Assembly: GCA_028284235.1 (NCBI GenBank)
Contig: JANQSC010000012.1
Location: 1-64,000 of the forward strand
Reading direction: 5' to 3'
DNA: 64,000 bases
DNA from: Opitutaceae bacterium
GTDB lineage: Bacteria; Verrucomicrobiota; Verrucomicrobiia; Opitutales; Opitutaceae
A program made the position numbers and the translations under genes. Of the stretch, positions 43,642 through 53,181 are shown piece after piece (the stretch's first letter is position 1; every line of letters begins with the position of its first letter). The notes beneath the pieces were generated by a model. That model was not told the DNA's origin, did no database searches, and worked only from the letters and a program-made list of their open reading frames with translations.

Positions 43642-44583
43642 ATGATTCGGGGTACTTCCAGTAATCAAAAAATGACCCCACCGATTTTCAGATTAGTCGT
43701 GGCTTTGGCGCTCGCGGGATTCTCTGTCTTGTTTGCTGAAAAGAATTGGGTGGTCACCGCGCCGCCTGAAGAGCTGCAGCTAGCTCCATTCTACAAGAAG
43801 TATATCGACGCGGATGGCTATCCGATTGTCAGTTCTGGCAAAGTGAACGACTACGCATTAAAGGAAGCCGCGTATTTGATTGAGATGATGCTTGCTGAGC
43901 GTCCTGACGTAAAGGCGGCCATGATTGAAAGCGGTTCGCGTATGATTGTGATGGCTCACGACGAATACACGACTGATGTTCCGGAGTATGCGGAATTAAC
44001 GCCGAAGTTGTTCTGGGATGCGCGAGCCCGAGGTTTGGGTGGATCGCGTACGCAGCCGGTGTGCTCTTGCGGGGAAGAGAACCTGTTGGCGTTCGAAGGC
44101 GATCCATATTTTGCAGAGAACATTCTGATTCACGAATTCGCTCACAATATTCACTACCGAGGAATGGACCGGCTGGATCCGACGTTCGATGAGCGGCTGC
44201 GGAAATCCTACGAGCGCGCGATGGAAGCGGGCTTGTGGAAGGGGAAGTACGCGTCGGTGAATCACTCCGAGTATTTTGCCGAGGGAGTGCAATCCTGGTT
44301 CGATAACAATCGTCCCCCGGATCACGACCACAATTTTGTGGATACGCGAGTTGAACTGAAGGAATACGACCCCGGTCTAGCGGCATTGTGCGAGGAAGTG
44401 TTCGGGGACACGGCGTTGATCTATACGAAGCCAACGACTCGTTTGGAGGGGCACCTGGAGGGATATGATCCTGGCGCGGCTCCGAGATTCGTTTGGCCTG
44501 AGTCGCTGATGGAAAGCAAACGAGCGATTCGGGAGGCGGTTGAGGAACAGGGTGAAGAACGGAAGCAAGTCTATGTGAATTAG
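43642..44583 (+). CDS. Secreted zincin-like metallopeptidase of unknown family
   Basis: A 313-residue protein with a signal peptide (IFRLVVALALAGFSVLFA). The motif HEFAHNIH (ILIHEFAHNIHYRGMD) fits HExxH zinc sites, and a downstream Glu in SVNHSEYFAEGVQSWFD is a plausible third ligand, as in gluzincins. The region before the site has PVCSCGEENLLAFEGDPYFA, with two nearby cysteines. Similar uncharacterised proteins are known in bacteria and fungi, and the fold recalls the anthrax lethal-factor-like peptidases; that link is tentative. ATG 43672 is an alternative start. It is convergent with the DPP-IV gene. Confidence 0.65.
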   Translation: MIRGTSSNQKMTPPIFRLVVALALAGFSVLFAEKNWVVTAPPEELQLAPFYKKYIDADGYPIVSSGKVNDYALKEAAYLIEMMLAERPDVKAAMIESGSRMIVMAHDEYTTDVPEYAELTPKLFWDARARGLGGSRTQPVCSCGEENLLAFEGDPYFAENILIHEFAHNIHYRGMDRLDPTFDERLRKSYERAMEAGLWKGKYASVNHSEYFAEGVQSWFDNNRPPDHDHNFVDTRVELKEYDPGLAALCEEVFGDTALIYTKPTTRLEGHLEGYDPGAAPRFVWPESLMESKRAIREAVEEQGEERKQVYVN

Positions 44584-44616
44584 CGGTGAGGGGGACGAGA
44601 CGGGGATCAATGAAGG

Positions 44617-44800
44617 AACAGTGATTCCTGACGGAATCAAATCCTCGCGTTGCTCGGACCAAGATCCCGCCGATGGCGGGAACAGGATGTGTAAGTCTGA
44701 GAGAACTCAAGTTGATGCCTAGCGGATCGGAAGACAAATCGTCCTGATCCTGTTGGCGAAGCCATCCTGCAGTCCACGACTTGTCGGGGCGTATCCTGTT
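44617..44800. repeat. Family A repeats, forward copy plus reverse partner
   Basis: Forward copy 44617-44690: AACAG, TGATTCC/GGAATCA, AAT, segment, hairpin CCCGCC/GGCGGG, AACAGGATGT. Reverse elements at about 44746-44800: ATCCTGTT, hairpin GGC-GAA-GCC, ATCCTG, hairpin CGAC/GTCG, ATCCTGTT. It lies between two convergent genes. Confidence 0.7.
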
Positions 44801-44816
44801 AAATCCCTGACTTTCG

Positions 44817-47135
44817 CTACCTCGGCCGTGGTCCGGGCGGCATGTGGTTGATGAGGAACCAGGTTTTGGTTTTAAGGTTGTGGGCGGAGCCTTGGCCGTC
44901 GCCGGCGGATCGGATGGAATGGGTGCCGCCGGTGTAGGGCACAGCGGTGAACTGCTTGTTGTGCTTGATCAGTTCCTGGACGAGATTCTCGAAGTTCTGG
45001 TAGTGGCAGTTGTCGTCCTGCGTGCCGTGGTAGATGAGCAGGTGCCCTTTCAGATTCTCCACGTGCGTCATGGGAGAGCCGTTTTTGTATCCATCCGGAT
45101 TGTCTTCGGGCAGGCCCATGTAGCGCTCTTGATAGATGGTGTCGTAGAGGAGCTGGTTGCTGATAAATCCTCCCGCCATGGCGAGTTTGTAGAGATCCGG
45201 ATAGCGGAAGAGCAGGTTCAGGCTCATGGAGCCGCCGCCGCTGAATCCGGTGACGGCGATGCGGTCGGGATCGAGGTAGGGATGGGTTTTCAGGAGGGCG
45301 CGAACCGCGGCGGACTGGTCGTGGGAGGAGTAGATTCCTATATTGTGATGGAGGTGGTGGCGCCAGTCGCGTCCGAGCGGCGTGGAGGTGCCTCGGTTGT
45401 CGATGGACATGACGATGTAGCCGCGCTGGGCGAGATACTGGTACCAAAGGCTGCGGTTCCAGGTGTCTTTAACGGTTTGCCCGACGGGCTCGCCGTAGAC
45501 GAAGAAAAGGACTGGGTACTTCTTTGAAGGGTCGAAATTGTAGGGCTTTATTATATACGCTGGAAGTTCGACGCCGTCCTCGATCTCGATGTTCAGAAAC
45601 TCGGTGGGCTGGAAGTTGATCTCTTTCAGTTTCGCTTTCGCTTTCGCGTTGTCTTCGGTCGAGTGGATGACTCGATGGCTGGGGAGCTCGACGAGATCGT
45701 AGGCCGGAGGCGTGTTGGCGTTGGAGAATGTATGAAAGGCGCGGGTGGCGTCGCCAGAAAGCCGATACGAGTGTGTCCCTGCTTGGTTGCTAGGAGTGAG
45801 TTGTTCTGCGGCTCCGGTTCCGTCGAGCCGTTCCCGGAAGAGGTATCTTTGAGCGGGGTTTTCAGGCGACGCTATGAAGTAGAGCCAGCCGGACGCTTCG
45901 TCGAGCTTGACGAGCGAGATCACGTCGTAGTCGCCTTTGGTGATCAAGGTCTTTTCGCTGCCGTCGCGAGATACGCGATAGAAGTGGCGCCAGCCGTCGG
46001 TCTCGCTCTGCCAGAGGAATGACGCCCCGTCTTCGAACCAGGTCATGTGGTTGTGCACGGAAATCCAAGTGCGGCTTTTCTCTTCGAAGAACGGTTCCAG
46101 CTTTCCGGTTTTAGCATTTCCCATCCAAAGGGTGCTGGTGTTTTGCCGGCGGTTCATGCGTTGCAGGACGACTTCTTCCGAATTGCCCGCCCAGGTGAAT
46201 CGAGGAATGTAGTGCATTCGCGGATCGCCGGGCAGATCGTCAAGCCAACGCGTGCGCTCGCGGCTAACTGTGACTACGCCAATCCGAACGGACGAATTGG
46301 TGGTACCGACTTTGGGATAGGGAAGGGGGAGGATATCCGGGTAGACGCCGGCCAGGTAGTTCACCATGTGGAAGGTGCCCACGCCTTCGGTGTCGAACTG
46401 CATGTAGGCGATCCGTTTGCCGTCGGGACTCCATTGGAAGCCGTCACGGATTTGGAATTCCTCTTCGTAGACCCAGTCGGTGGCCCCATTGATGTGAGTG
46501 TCTTTTACACGTGTCGTTAGTTTGCGAATACGACCTGTATTTAAGTACTCGACATAGACGTCGCGGTCCTGCACGTATGCAACCGCGTCGGAATTGGGGG
46601 AGAACTTGGCGAACATCAGCGTCGCTGGCTCGAAGTCCGCGCCGAGCTGTCGCAAGGCGTTCGTCTCGAGATCCAATACCCAGTAGTCGCCACGCGACTT
46701 CACGCGCCAGACTTTCTGAGAGTTCGTGTAGAGGAGGAGCGTTTTACCGTCGGGCGACCAAACCACGTGGTTTTGGCTTTCGAGCGCCAGAGCGTTCTCC
46801 CGTCCTTCGGGTACGAGTTGCTCGGCTGCGACGAGAACGGTTTTGCGGTCGGTGTCGGGGTCCCAGTCGACGATGTCTTTGCCGCCTTCGAGCGTTTCCG
46901 ATTTTTCCAAGAGGAGGCAGCTCGCTCCTTCTTCCCGCCAAAAACGCTGAGCTTCACGCTTCAATGGGAGGGCCTTGTCGTCAATTATGTCCTGCAGAGT
47001 GAGGAGCGATGGATCGTCCAGCGCGTCCGCGCTTTCCTCCCACTGCGCGGTTGTCCCGCCGATGGCAAATTGGGCGCTCATGGCGAGAATAGGCGGAAAC
47101 CCGCGTAGGAAGGTTCGGATGTCATACAAAGTCAT
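44817..47135 (-). CDS. Dipeptidyl-peptidase IV-like serine peptidase (S9B)
   Basis: A 772-residue prolyl dipeptidase. The N-terminal part has a signal-like stretch (FPPILAMSAQFAIGGTTAQ). An eight-bladed propeller follows (HVVWSPDGKTLLLYTN, and DWVYEEEFQIRDGFQWSPDG with the Glu pair that binds the substrate N terminus). The C-terminal alpha/beta hydrolase domain has Ser632 in GFSGGGS, an Asp at about 707 in HGTQDDN, and His739 in GGTHSIR. YDTIYQERYMGLPEDNPDGY is a family signature. The nucleophile elbow is GFSGGG rather than the usual GWSYGG. It releases X-Pro dipeptides, and the operon with a POT transporter begins divergently upstream. Confidence 0.9.
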   Translation of the reverse strand: MTLYDIRTFLRGFPPILAMSAQFAIGGTTAQWEESADALDDPSLLTLQDIIDDKALPLKREAQRFWREEGASCLLLEKSETLEGGKDIVDWDPDTDRKTVLVAAEQLVPEGRENALALESQNHVVWSPDGKTLLLYTNSQKVWRVKSRGDYWVLDLETNALRQLGADFEPATLMFAKFSPNSDAVAYVQDRDVYVEYLNTGRIRKLTTRVKDTHINGATDWVYEEEFQIRDGFQWSPDGKRIAYMQFDTEGVGTFHMVNYLAGVYPDILPLPYPKVGTTNSSVRIGVVTVSRERTRWLDDLPGDPRMHYIPRFTWAGNSEEVVLQRMNRRQNTSTLWMGNAKTGKLEPFFEEKSRTWISVHNHMTWFEDGASFLWQSETDGWRHFYRVSRDGSEKTLITKGDYDVISLVKLDEASGWLYFIASPENPAQRYLFRERLDGTGAAEQLTPSNQAGTHSYRLSGDATRAFHTFSNANTPPAYDLVELPSHRVIHSTEDNAKAKAKLKEINFQPTEFLNIEIEDGVELPAYIIKPYNFDPSKKYPVLFFVYGEPVGQTVKDTWNRSLWYQYLAQRGYIVMSIDNRGTSTPLGRDWRHHLHHNIGIYSSHDQSAAVRALLKTHPYLDPDRIAVTGFSGGGSMSLNLLFRYPDLYKLAMAGGFISNQLLYDTIYQERYMGLPEDNPDGYKNGSPMTHVENLKGHLLIYHGTQDDNCHYQNFENLVQELIKHNKQFTAVPYTGGTHSIRSAGDGQGSAHNLKTKTWFLINHMPPGPRPR

Positions 47136-47270
47136 GAGTTCAGTTCCCGCAATTTAGTCATCCAGCGAATTCAGTAAAGAGATAATTGACATTGCGCACA
47201 AAAATAAAAATAAATCGAAAGGTAGTGCTGGCGCTTGCGCCATGCCGCGGATGTGACTTTGCATCTAACT

Positions 47271-47300
47271 TACGCGGCGCTTCGCAAGCGAAGGCCCTAC
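47271..47300. repeat. Family E palindrome, copy 4
   Basis: Identical to bases 1-30 of the window. It sits between the divergent DPP-IV and DapA-like genes. Confidence 0.8.
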
Positions 47301-47362
47301 GAATGAACGGGTATAATTCCAAATAACTGGACACTTTCTAAACGACGATTGAACGAAGAGCG

Positions 47363-48295
47363 ATGAATGGAGAAGCAGTAGAAGAGGGCAAGTGGAGCGG
47401 GGTGTTTCCCGCGGCGACCACGCAATTTGGATCGGACGATTCGCTGGACATTGAATCCACGCTGGCTCACTTGGACGTGATGTTGAAGGCGGGCGTGCAT
47501 GGCTTTGTGATGATGGGGACGGTCGGGGAGAATTGCTCGCTTGAACTTGAGGAGAAACGGGAGTTGCTGCAAGCCGTGGTTGCTCACATTGGGGGCGCGG
47601 TTCCGGTTTTGGCGGGAGTCTCTGAATACACGACTTCCCAGGCGTGTCGAACTGCGGGCATGGCGAGCGATGCGGGGGTGGATGGTTTGATGGTGTTGCC
47701 GGCGATGGTGTACAAGACGGATCGTCGTGAGACGATCGCCCATTTCCAAGCGGTCGCCGGAGCGACGGACCGACCGATCATGATTTACAATAATCCGGTA
47801 TCCTATGGCGTGGATATCCAGCCGGAGACCTTTGAGGCCTTCGTGGATGAACCGCGTTTCACGTGCATCAAGGAGTCTTCGGAGGACCCGCGTCGGATAA
47901 CGAGTTTGCGCAATTTGTATGGCGACCGGTTTCAGCTCTTTGCGGGCGTTGATGATCTCGTGCTGGAGAGTTTTGTATTGGGGATCGACGGCTGGGTGTC
48001 GGGTCTGGTCAATGCGTTCCCGGACGAGAATCGTCTCATTTGGGATTTGGTCCAGGCGGGACGCTGGGAGGAAGCGCAAGCGGTCTATCGATGGTACACG
48101 CCGCTTTTGAAACTGGATACGCTGCCCAAGTTGGTTCAGTACATCAAGCTAGCCGTAGCGGAATGCGGATACGGATCGGAGCGCACGCGAGCGCCGCGCT
48201 TGGCGATAGAAGGCGCCGAACGGGAGGAAGTCTTGGCGATCATCCGCAAGGGGATCGAAACGCGTCCGGATCCGTCTGCGTTTGGAATGCAATAG
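47363..48295 (+). CDS. DapA-family aldolase/deaminase, hydroxyproline-pathway type
   Basis: A 310-residue TIM-barrel enzyme of the dihydrodipicolinate synthase family. The catalytic Tyr is in MIYNNPVSYG and the Schiff-base Lys in CIKESSEDPRR. The motif GTVGENCSLE replaces the GTTGE of true DapA. Segments VLPAMVYKTDRRET, VDDLVLESFVLGIDGWVSGL and GSERTRAPRL fit the branch linked to hydroxyproline catabolism (pyrroline-4-hydroxy-2-carboxylate deaminase), which makes 2,5-dioxovalerate. That subgroup assignment rests on recalled family patterns, not a search. It is first in a likely operon with the serine dehydratase and POT transporter. Confidence 0.8.
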   Translation: MNGEAVEEGKWSGVFPAATTQFGSDDSLDIESTLAHLDVMLKAGVHGFVMMGTVGENCSLELEEKRELLQAVVAHIGGAVPVLAGVSEYTTSQACRTAGMASDAGVDGLMVLPAMVYKTDRRETIAHFQAVAGATDRPIMIYNNPVSYGVDIQPETFEAFVDEPRFTCIKESSEDPRRITSLRNLYGDRFQLFAGVDDLVLESFVLGIDGWVSGLVNAFPDENRLIWDLVQAGRWEEAQAVYRWYTPLLKLDTLPKLVQYIKLAVAECGYGSERTRAPRLAIEGAEREEVLAIIRKGIETRPDPSAFGMQ

Positions 48296-48382
48296 TTTGG
48301 GGGCGGTGGGCGAATCGTGAATGTCCTTTTCAAATCCGGCCAGGTCTGACAGGTATTAACGGCTGACCTACCAGTTCCCCCG

Positions 48383-49963
48383 ATGAGCGACCCCGAACCG
48401 ATCCCGAGTATTTTCAACGACGTGTTGGGGCCCGTCATGCGCGGGCCGTCGAGCTCGCACAGCGCCGCAGCCAATCGGATTGGCCGACTCTGCCGGGACT
48501 TGGTGGAGGGCGACTTGCGCCGGGCTCAAATCGACTACGATCCTAATGGGTCGCTGGTCACCACGCACAAGTCGCAAGGGACCGACATGGGTTTGTACGG
48601 CGGTTTTCTCGGTTGGGAACCGGACGATCCCCGATTGCCGGAACACGCGTCGCACACTGCGGCGGCGGGACTGGAGATCGAGGTGCGCTACGAGTCGTAC
48701 GGCGCGACGCACCCCAATAACTACAAGCTGACTTTGGAAGGGGTGAATGGGTCGCGTCATTCGTTGCAGGCGATTTCGACGGGCGGCGGGATGATCGAGG
48801 TGACGGAGGTGGACGGGACGGCCGTTCGCATGGGGGGCGATTTTTTCGAGACGCTCGTTGCCTTGAAAGACGGTGTGGACGCGGGCGCGGCGCTCGAGGA
48901 ACTGGTTGGCGATTGGGATTGCGAGCGGAGGCAGGCGTGTTTGGGAGATCGCGATTTGCTGCGTGTTTCGCTTGTGGAAGAGCCGGCGCCTGAATCGGTG
49001 GCGGCTCTTCGGGATAGTCCAAAAGTTGAATACGTTCGTGTACTCCGGCCGGTGCTTCCCGTGCTTTCTCGAGCGGATGTAGCCGTACCGTTCTTAACGG
49101 TGGACGCCATGCAGGCGTTCAATGAAGGGAAGGATCTTTCGCTGTGGGAATTGGCGGTCGCTTATGAAAGCGCTCGCGGCGGAATTTCTGGCGACGAAGT
49201 GATTGAAAAGGGGAAGACCATTCTCGCCCTGATGGAAGACGCCGTGCGTACCGGTTTGGCGGGTACCGCCTACGCCGATCGTATTTTGCCTTGTCAATCG
49301 GTGACTTTGTTGGAGCGGGAGGCGGAAGGGCGGTTGATTCCGGGAGATGTGACCAATCGGATTATCGCCTACATCTCCGCCATTCTCGAAGTGAAATCCT
49401 CGATGGGAGTGATCGTGGCGGCGCCGACCGCCGGCTCCTGCGGGGCCATGCCAGGGTCGATGCTGGCGGTCGCGGATTCGCTCGGCGCGGACGAGGAAGC
49501 CAAGGTTCGGGCGTTGCTGGTCGCTGGATTGATCGGCGTTTTCATAAGCAAACACGCGACGTTCGCCGCGGAAGTGGGCGGTTGCATGGCCGAGTGCGGG
49601 TCCGGAGCGGGAATGTCCGCCGCGGCTATGGTCGGGCTGGCGGGCGGATCGCTCGATCAGCAATTGTCGGCCGCGTCGGTCGCCTTGCAAAACTCCTTTG
49701 GCATGACCTGCGACCCGGTGGCGAATCGAGTGGAAGCGCCTTGTCTTGGAAAAAATGTGCTGGCGGGGTCGAACGCGCTTTCCTGCGCGAATATGGCTCT
49801 GGCGGACTATCAGCATTTGATCCCCCTGGACGAGGTGATCCAGGCGATGAATCAGGTGGCCGGCGCGATTCCACATGAGCTTTGCTGCACCGCCAAGGGC
49901 GGGCTTTCTGTAACCCCGACCTCCAAAGCCATCGAGAAACGACTGGCTGAGAACGAACCCTGA
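48383..49963 (+). CDS. L-serine ammonia-lyase, iron-sulfur dependent
   Basis: Deaminates L-serine to pyruvate and ammonia in the cytoplasm using a 4Fe-4S cluster. The 526-residue single chain carries the small-subunit-like part at the N terminus (VMRGPSSSHSAAANRIGRL, HPNNYKL) and the alpha part at the C terminus. The cluster cysteines are in APTAGSCGAMPG and in GMTCDPVANRVEAPCLG. A third conserved region is GCMAECGSGAGMSAAAMVGL. It lies 87 bp after the DapA-like gene and 4 bp before the POT gene, so the three are probably co-transcribed. Confidence 0.93.
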   Translation: MSDPEPIPSIFNDVLGPVMRGPSSSHSAAANRIGRLCRDLVEGDLRRAQIDYDPNGSLVTTHKSQGTDMGLYGGFLGWEPDDPRLPEHASHTAAAGLEIEVRYESYGATHPNNYKLTLEGVNGSRHSLQAISTGGGMIEVTEVDGTAVRMGGDFFETLVALKDGVDAGAALEELVGDWDCERRQACLGDRDLLRVSLVEEPAPESVAALRDSPKVEYVRVLRPVLPVLSRADVAVPFLTVDAMQAFNEGKDLSLWELAVAYESARGGISGDEVIEKGKTILALMEDAVRTGLAGTAYADRILPCQSVTLLEREAEGRLIPGDVTNRIIAYISAILEVKSSMGVIVAAPTAGSCGAMPGSMLAVADSLGADEEAKVRALLVAGLIGVFISKHATFAAEVGGCMAECGSGAGMSAAAMVGLAGGSLDQQLSAASVALQNSFGMTCDPVANRVEAPCLGKNVLAGSNALSCANMALADYQHLIPLDEVIQAMNQVAGAIPHELCCTAKGGLSVTPTSKAIEKRLAENEP

Positions 49964-49967
49964 ATGA

Positions 49968-51461
49968 ATGACTGAAGAATCCACTCCCGCCAAAACTTGG
50001 TTCGGCCATCCGGCTGGGCTTTCGACTTTGTTTTTTACAGAACTGTGGGAGCGGTTCAGCTATTACGGCATGCGGGCGCTGTTGGTGCTCTTCATGGTGG
50101 ACGCGGTGGAGAATGGCGGCCTCGGGCTCGACGACGCAACGGCGACTTCCATTTACGGCTTGTATGCGGCGTTCGTATACTTGGTGGCCTTGCCTGGCGG
50201 TTGGATCGCTGACCGACTCATCGGGGCCCAGCGAGCGGTTTGGATCGGCGGTCTGATCATCGCAGCGGGACACTTCACGCTGGCGATTCCGTCTACGCCG
50301 ACGTTTTTTCTCGGATTGGTTCTGGTCGTGATTGGAACGGGTTTTCTGAAGCCGAACATCAGCGCTATGGTAGGGCAGCTGTATCCAGAAGGTGGAGCCC
50401 GTCGCGACGCGGGATTCACGATTTTCTACATGGGAATCAATATGGGGGCGTTTCTGGGGCCGTTGCTTTGTTCGACTCTGGGACAGAAAGTGAATTGGCA
50501 CGCGGGTTTCGGCGTGGCGGGAGTCGGCATGATTTTGGGAGTGATACAATACAAGCTCTCCGCGAATCGACTGGGCGATGCGGGCTTGCATCCTGCCAAG
50601 CCCGTCGGCGCGAGTGAAGATGGGAAAAGGGACCGGGCTTGGTACTTGGTAATCGCTGGATTCGCGGCGGTATTCGTTTTTGTGGTTCTTGGATTGACCG
50701 GGGTGATTCAGTTCAACGCGCTCGCCCTGGCCCAGAATACAACCTTCGTGATTGTCGGGCTGGCCTTCGCCTTTTTCGTCTACGTTTTCGTTTTCGGCAA
50801 TCTGACTTCCGTGGAACGGAATCGAACCCTAGTGATTGTCGTGTTGTTCGTTTCGTCGGCACTGTTCTGGTCCGGGTTCGAACAGGCGGGTTCGTCCCTC
50901 AATTTGTTCGCCGACCGCCATACGGATCTCGATGTATTTGGATTTGAAATACCGTCAGGCTGGTTTCAGTCGCTCAATCCGTTTTACATTATCGTTCTGG
51001 CCCCCGTGTTCGCGACGTGTTGGGTGCGACTGGCGAGGCGGAATTTGGATCCGTCTATGCCGGTGAAGTTCGCGTTGGGCCTTCTCATACTGGGACTGGG
51101 CTTTCTAGTGATGGTCGGCGCCGCGAAACTGGTGGTCGCGGGCAACCAGGCGGCGCCGTATTGGCTGATCTTAACTTATCTCCTCCATACGATGGGCGAG
51201 CTTTGCCTCAGTCCGGTGGGTTTGAGTTCGGTGACGAAACTGGCTCCCAAGCGCTTTGTCGGCCAGATGATGGGGATTTGGTTTTTGGCGACTTCGCTCG
51301 GGAATCTGATGGCCGGTCTCATGGCGGGCCGCTTCAATCCCGAGGCGCTGGACGAAATGCCTGGGCTGTTTATGCAGATCGTGCTGACGACAATTGGGGG
51401 ATCGGTGATCCTCTTGATTCTGACCAAGCCGATAAAGAAGCTGATCGGGAAGTTGGATTAG
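49968..51461 (+). CDS. POT-family proton-coupled di/tripeptide transporter
   Basis: A 497-residue inner-membrane protein of the major facilitator superfamily with 12-14 helices. The proton-coupled oligopeptide signature ELWERFSYYGMRALLVLFM (ExxER motif) is at the N terminus, and FLKPNISAMVGQLYPEGG and FTIFYMGINMGAFLGPL follow. It takes up di- and tripeptides, which fits the DPP-IV and serine dehydratase genes beside it. The four-base gap to the preceding gene supports coupled translation. Confidence 0.93.
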   Translation: MTEESTPAKTWFGHPAGLSTLFFTELWERFSYYGMRALLVLFMVDAVENGGLGLDDATATSIYGLYAAFVYLVALPGGWIADRLIGAQRAVWIGGLIIAAGHFTLAIPSTPTFFLGLVLVVIGTGFLKPNISAMVGQLYPEGGARRDAGFTIFYMGINMGAFLGPLLCSTLGQKVNWHAGFGVAGVGMILGVIQYKLSANRLGDAGLHPAKPVGASEDGKRDRAWYLVIAGFAAVFVFVVLGLTGVIQFNALALAQNTTFVIVGLAFAFFVYVFVFGNLTSVERNRTLVIVVLFVSSALFWSGFEQAGSSLNLFADRHTDLDVFGFEIPSGWFQSLNPFYIIVLAPVFATCWVRLARRNLDPSMPVKFALGLLILGLGFLVMVGAAKLVVAGNQAAPYWLILTYLLHTMGELCLSPVGLSSVTKLAPKRFVGQMMGIWFLATSLGNLMAGLMAGRFNPEALDEMPGLFMQIVLTTIGGSVILLILTKPIKKLIGKLD

Positions 51462-51611
51462 TCGGTCCGGCTTATTTGACTGATTCCCGGGGGGAAATCG
51501 AAAAATCTCATCGAAACTGCAAAGTTTTGCATGGGGTTGGGATATTTTTTTCCTTTCTGGGATGGTATTCTAGTGTCTGTCCAAGAAGTATGAAATAGGT
51601 ATGGTTCATAT

Positions 51612-51729
51612 GTAGGGCCTTCGCTTGCCCGTTCGAGCGCCTCAGGGCCATGAGCTTCGTCGAATGGCGAAGTGCCGCGTAGTTGGAGCTTGAGCTGCAT
51701 TCGCGGCACGGCGCGAGCGCCGGCCCTAC
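51612..51729. repeat. Family E-related long palindrome
   Basis: Outer arms GTAGGGCC / GGCCCTAC enclose GCGCTCG-like and GCCGCG-like inner pairs. It resembles an expanded form of the palindrome at 1-30. The 309-bp gap 51462-51770 contains no gene that I can support. Confidence 0.55.
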
Positions 51730-51770
51730 GGATCCGCTTCGACAGACTCACAGAATACGACTCTCAGATA

Positions 51771-53174
51771 ATGTTGATGAATGACGAATTGAAATTTGAC
51801 GTGCGTGTCCGTCCCGAGCTCGACCCGGGCTTTGTTCCTGCGGTTTTGTGGAATCGAGCCTACGCGCGAAAAGTCGCGGAGTGCGCTGCTCCGGTCGCCG
51901 TCGCGATCGCGTTGGTTCGTCCGGATGAAACGAGTACTGTATTCAATACACGGATATTGGAGGAATCCTCGGAGAACCAGGCCTTGTCGCTTCGCTACTT
52001 GGAGCGTGTATTGAAATTTCTCCTGTGGCAGCGCGGCGGCAATCAGGTGCTCATTGCCGGGTGCGATTCGCTAACGGAAAAGTTGGCGGCGATTTATTCA
52101 GAATCCGGGGAACGGGCCTTCGACTACGAGTTTTTTGGAAAGAAGTGCTATTTGTCGCCGTTCGAGATTCGATCGTGTTCCTTCGATGAGATTCCAGACA
52201 CTAAAGAAGGGACGGTTCGATTGGGTCGCAATCTCGGCGGTTGCCGCATTGGATTTGACTTGGGTGGATCGGATCGCAAGTGCGCGGCGGTCATCGACGG
52301 GAAGGCGGTATTTACCGAAGAGGTTGAATGGGATCCCTATTTTCAAACGGACCTGGAGTACCACATCGAAGGAATCAACGACTCGCTGCGTCGGGCAGCG
52401 GAGTGCTTGCCTCGAATCGACGCGATTGGCGGCAGCGCCGCGGGTGTCATCGTAAACAGCGAGGTGCGGGTGTCGTCGCTTTTTCGCGGGATCTCGGAAT
52501 CGGAGTTCGAGACGCGGGCGCGTCGCATTTTTTATCACTTAAAGGAAAGCTGGGAGAACGTCCCGTTTGACGTCGTCAACGACGGGGAAGTCACGGCATT
52601 GGCGGGTTCCATGTCGATGGGCGAAAACGGCGTGCTGGGGCTGGCGATGGGGACGAGCCAGGCGGTCGGCTACGTGACGCCGGAAGGGAATATCACGCAG
52701 ATGCTGAACGAGCTCGCTTTCGCTCCTTTGGACTATTCGGAGAACGCTCCGGTCGACGAATGGTCGGGCGACCAGGGGACGGGCGCTTTGTATTTTTCGC
52801 AGCAGGCGGTTGCCCGTTTGGCCCCGCTGGCGGGCTTGGACTACCCGGATGAGATGCCGTTTCCGGAACGGCTGGTCGAAGTGCAGAAGCGAATGGCGGA
52901 AGGGGACGAGCGAGCGATAAAAATCTACAAGACTATCGGAGTTTATTTCGGGTATGGAATTGCCCACTACGCGGATTTCTACGAAATACGCAAAGTCCTG
53001 CTCCTAGGCCGTGTCACGAGCGGCAGAGGTGGCTCAGAGATAATCGAAACGGCGCGGGAAACGCTTGCGGTGGAATTCCCGGAACTCGCGGACCGGATTG
53101 AAATAAAAGTCCCGGGAGAAAAAGAGAAGCGACACGGACAGGCGGTCGCGGCAGCCAGTCTCCCAATTTTGTGA
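51771..53174 (+). CDS. ROK-like sugar kinase or regulator without the zinc motif
   Basis: A 467-residue protein with a sugar-kinase (actin-like ATPase) fold. The phosphate-1 motif is RIGFDLGGSDRKCAAVIDG; AIGGSAAGVI and FDVVNDGEVTALAG are the later conserved parts. The ROK zinc motif CxCGxxGCxE is not present, and no N-terminal HTH is visible, so it may bind sugar differently or act as a distant kinase. An N-terminal region of about 150 residues is unlike standard ROK proteins. Start ATG 51771; upstream in-frame residues overlap a repeat. The PIG-L gene follows after 7 bp. Confidence 0.7.
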   Translation: MLMNDELKFDVRVRPELDPGFVPAVLWNRAYARKVAECAAPVAVAIALVRPDETSTVFNTRILEESSENQALSLRYLERVLKFLLWQRGGNQVLIAGCDSLTEKLAAIYSESGERAFDYEFFGKKCYLSPFEIRSCSFDEIPDTKEGTVRLGRNLGGCRIGFDLGGSDRKCAAVIDGKAVFTEEVEWDPYFQTDLEYHIEGINDSLRRAAECLPRIDAIGGSAAGVIVNSEVRVSSLFRGISESEFETRARRIFYHLKESWENVPFDVVNDGEVTALAGSMSMGENGVLGLAMGTSQAVGYVTPEGNITQMLNELAFAPLDYSENAPVDEWSGDQGTGALYFSQQAVARLAPLAGLDYPDEMPFPERLVEVQKRMAEGDERAIKIYKTIGVYFGYGIAHYADFYEIRKVLLLGRVTSGRGGSEIIETARETLAVEFPELADRIEIKVPGEKEKRHGQAVAAASLPIL

Positions 53175-53181
53175 TAAACCG

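Noticed and set aside
49094..49993. 299-codon minus-strand ORF opposite the serine dehydratase
   Set aside because: Antisense shadow; the iron-sulfur motifs are on the plus strand.
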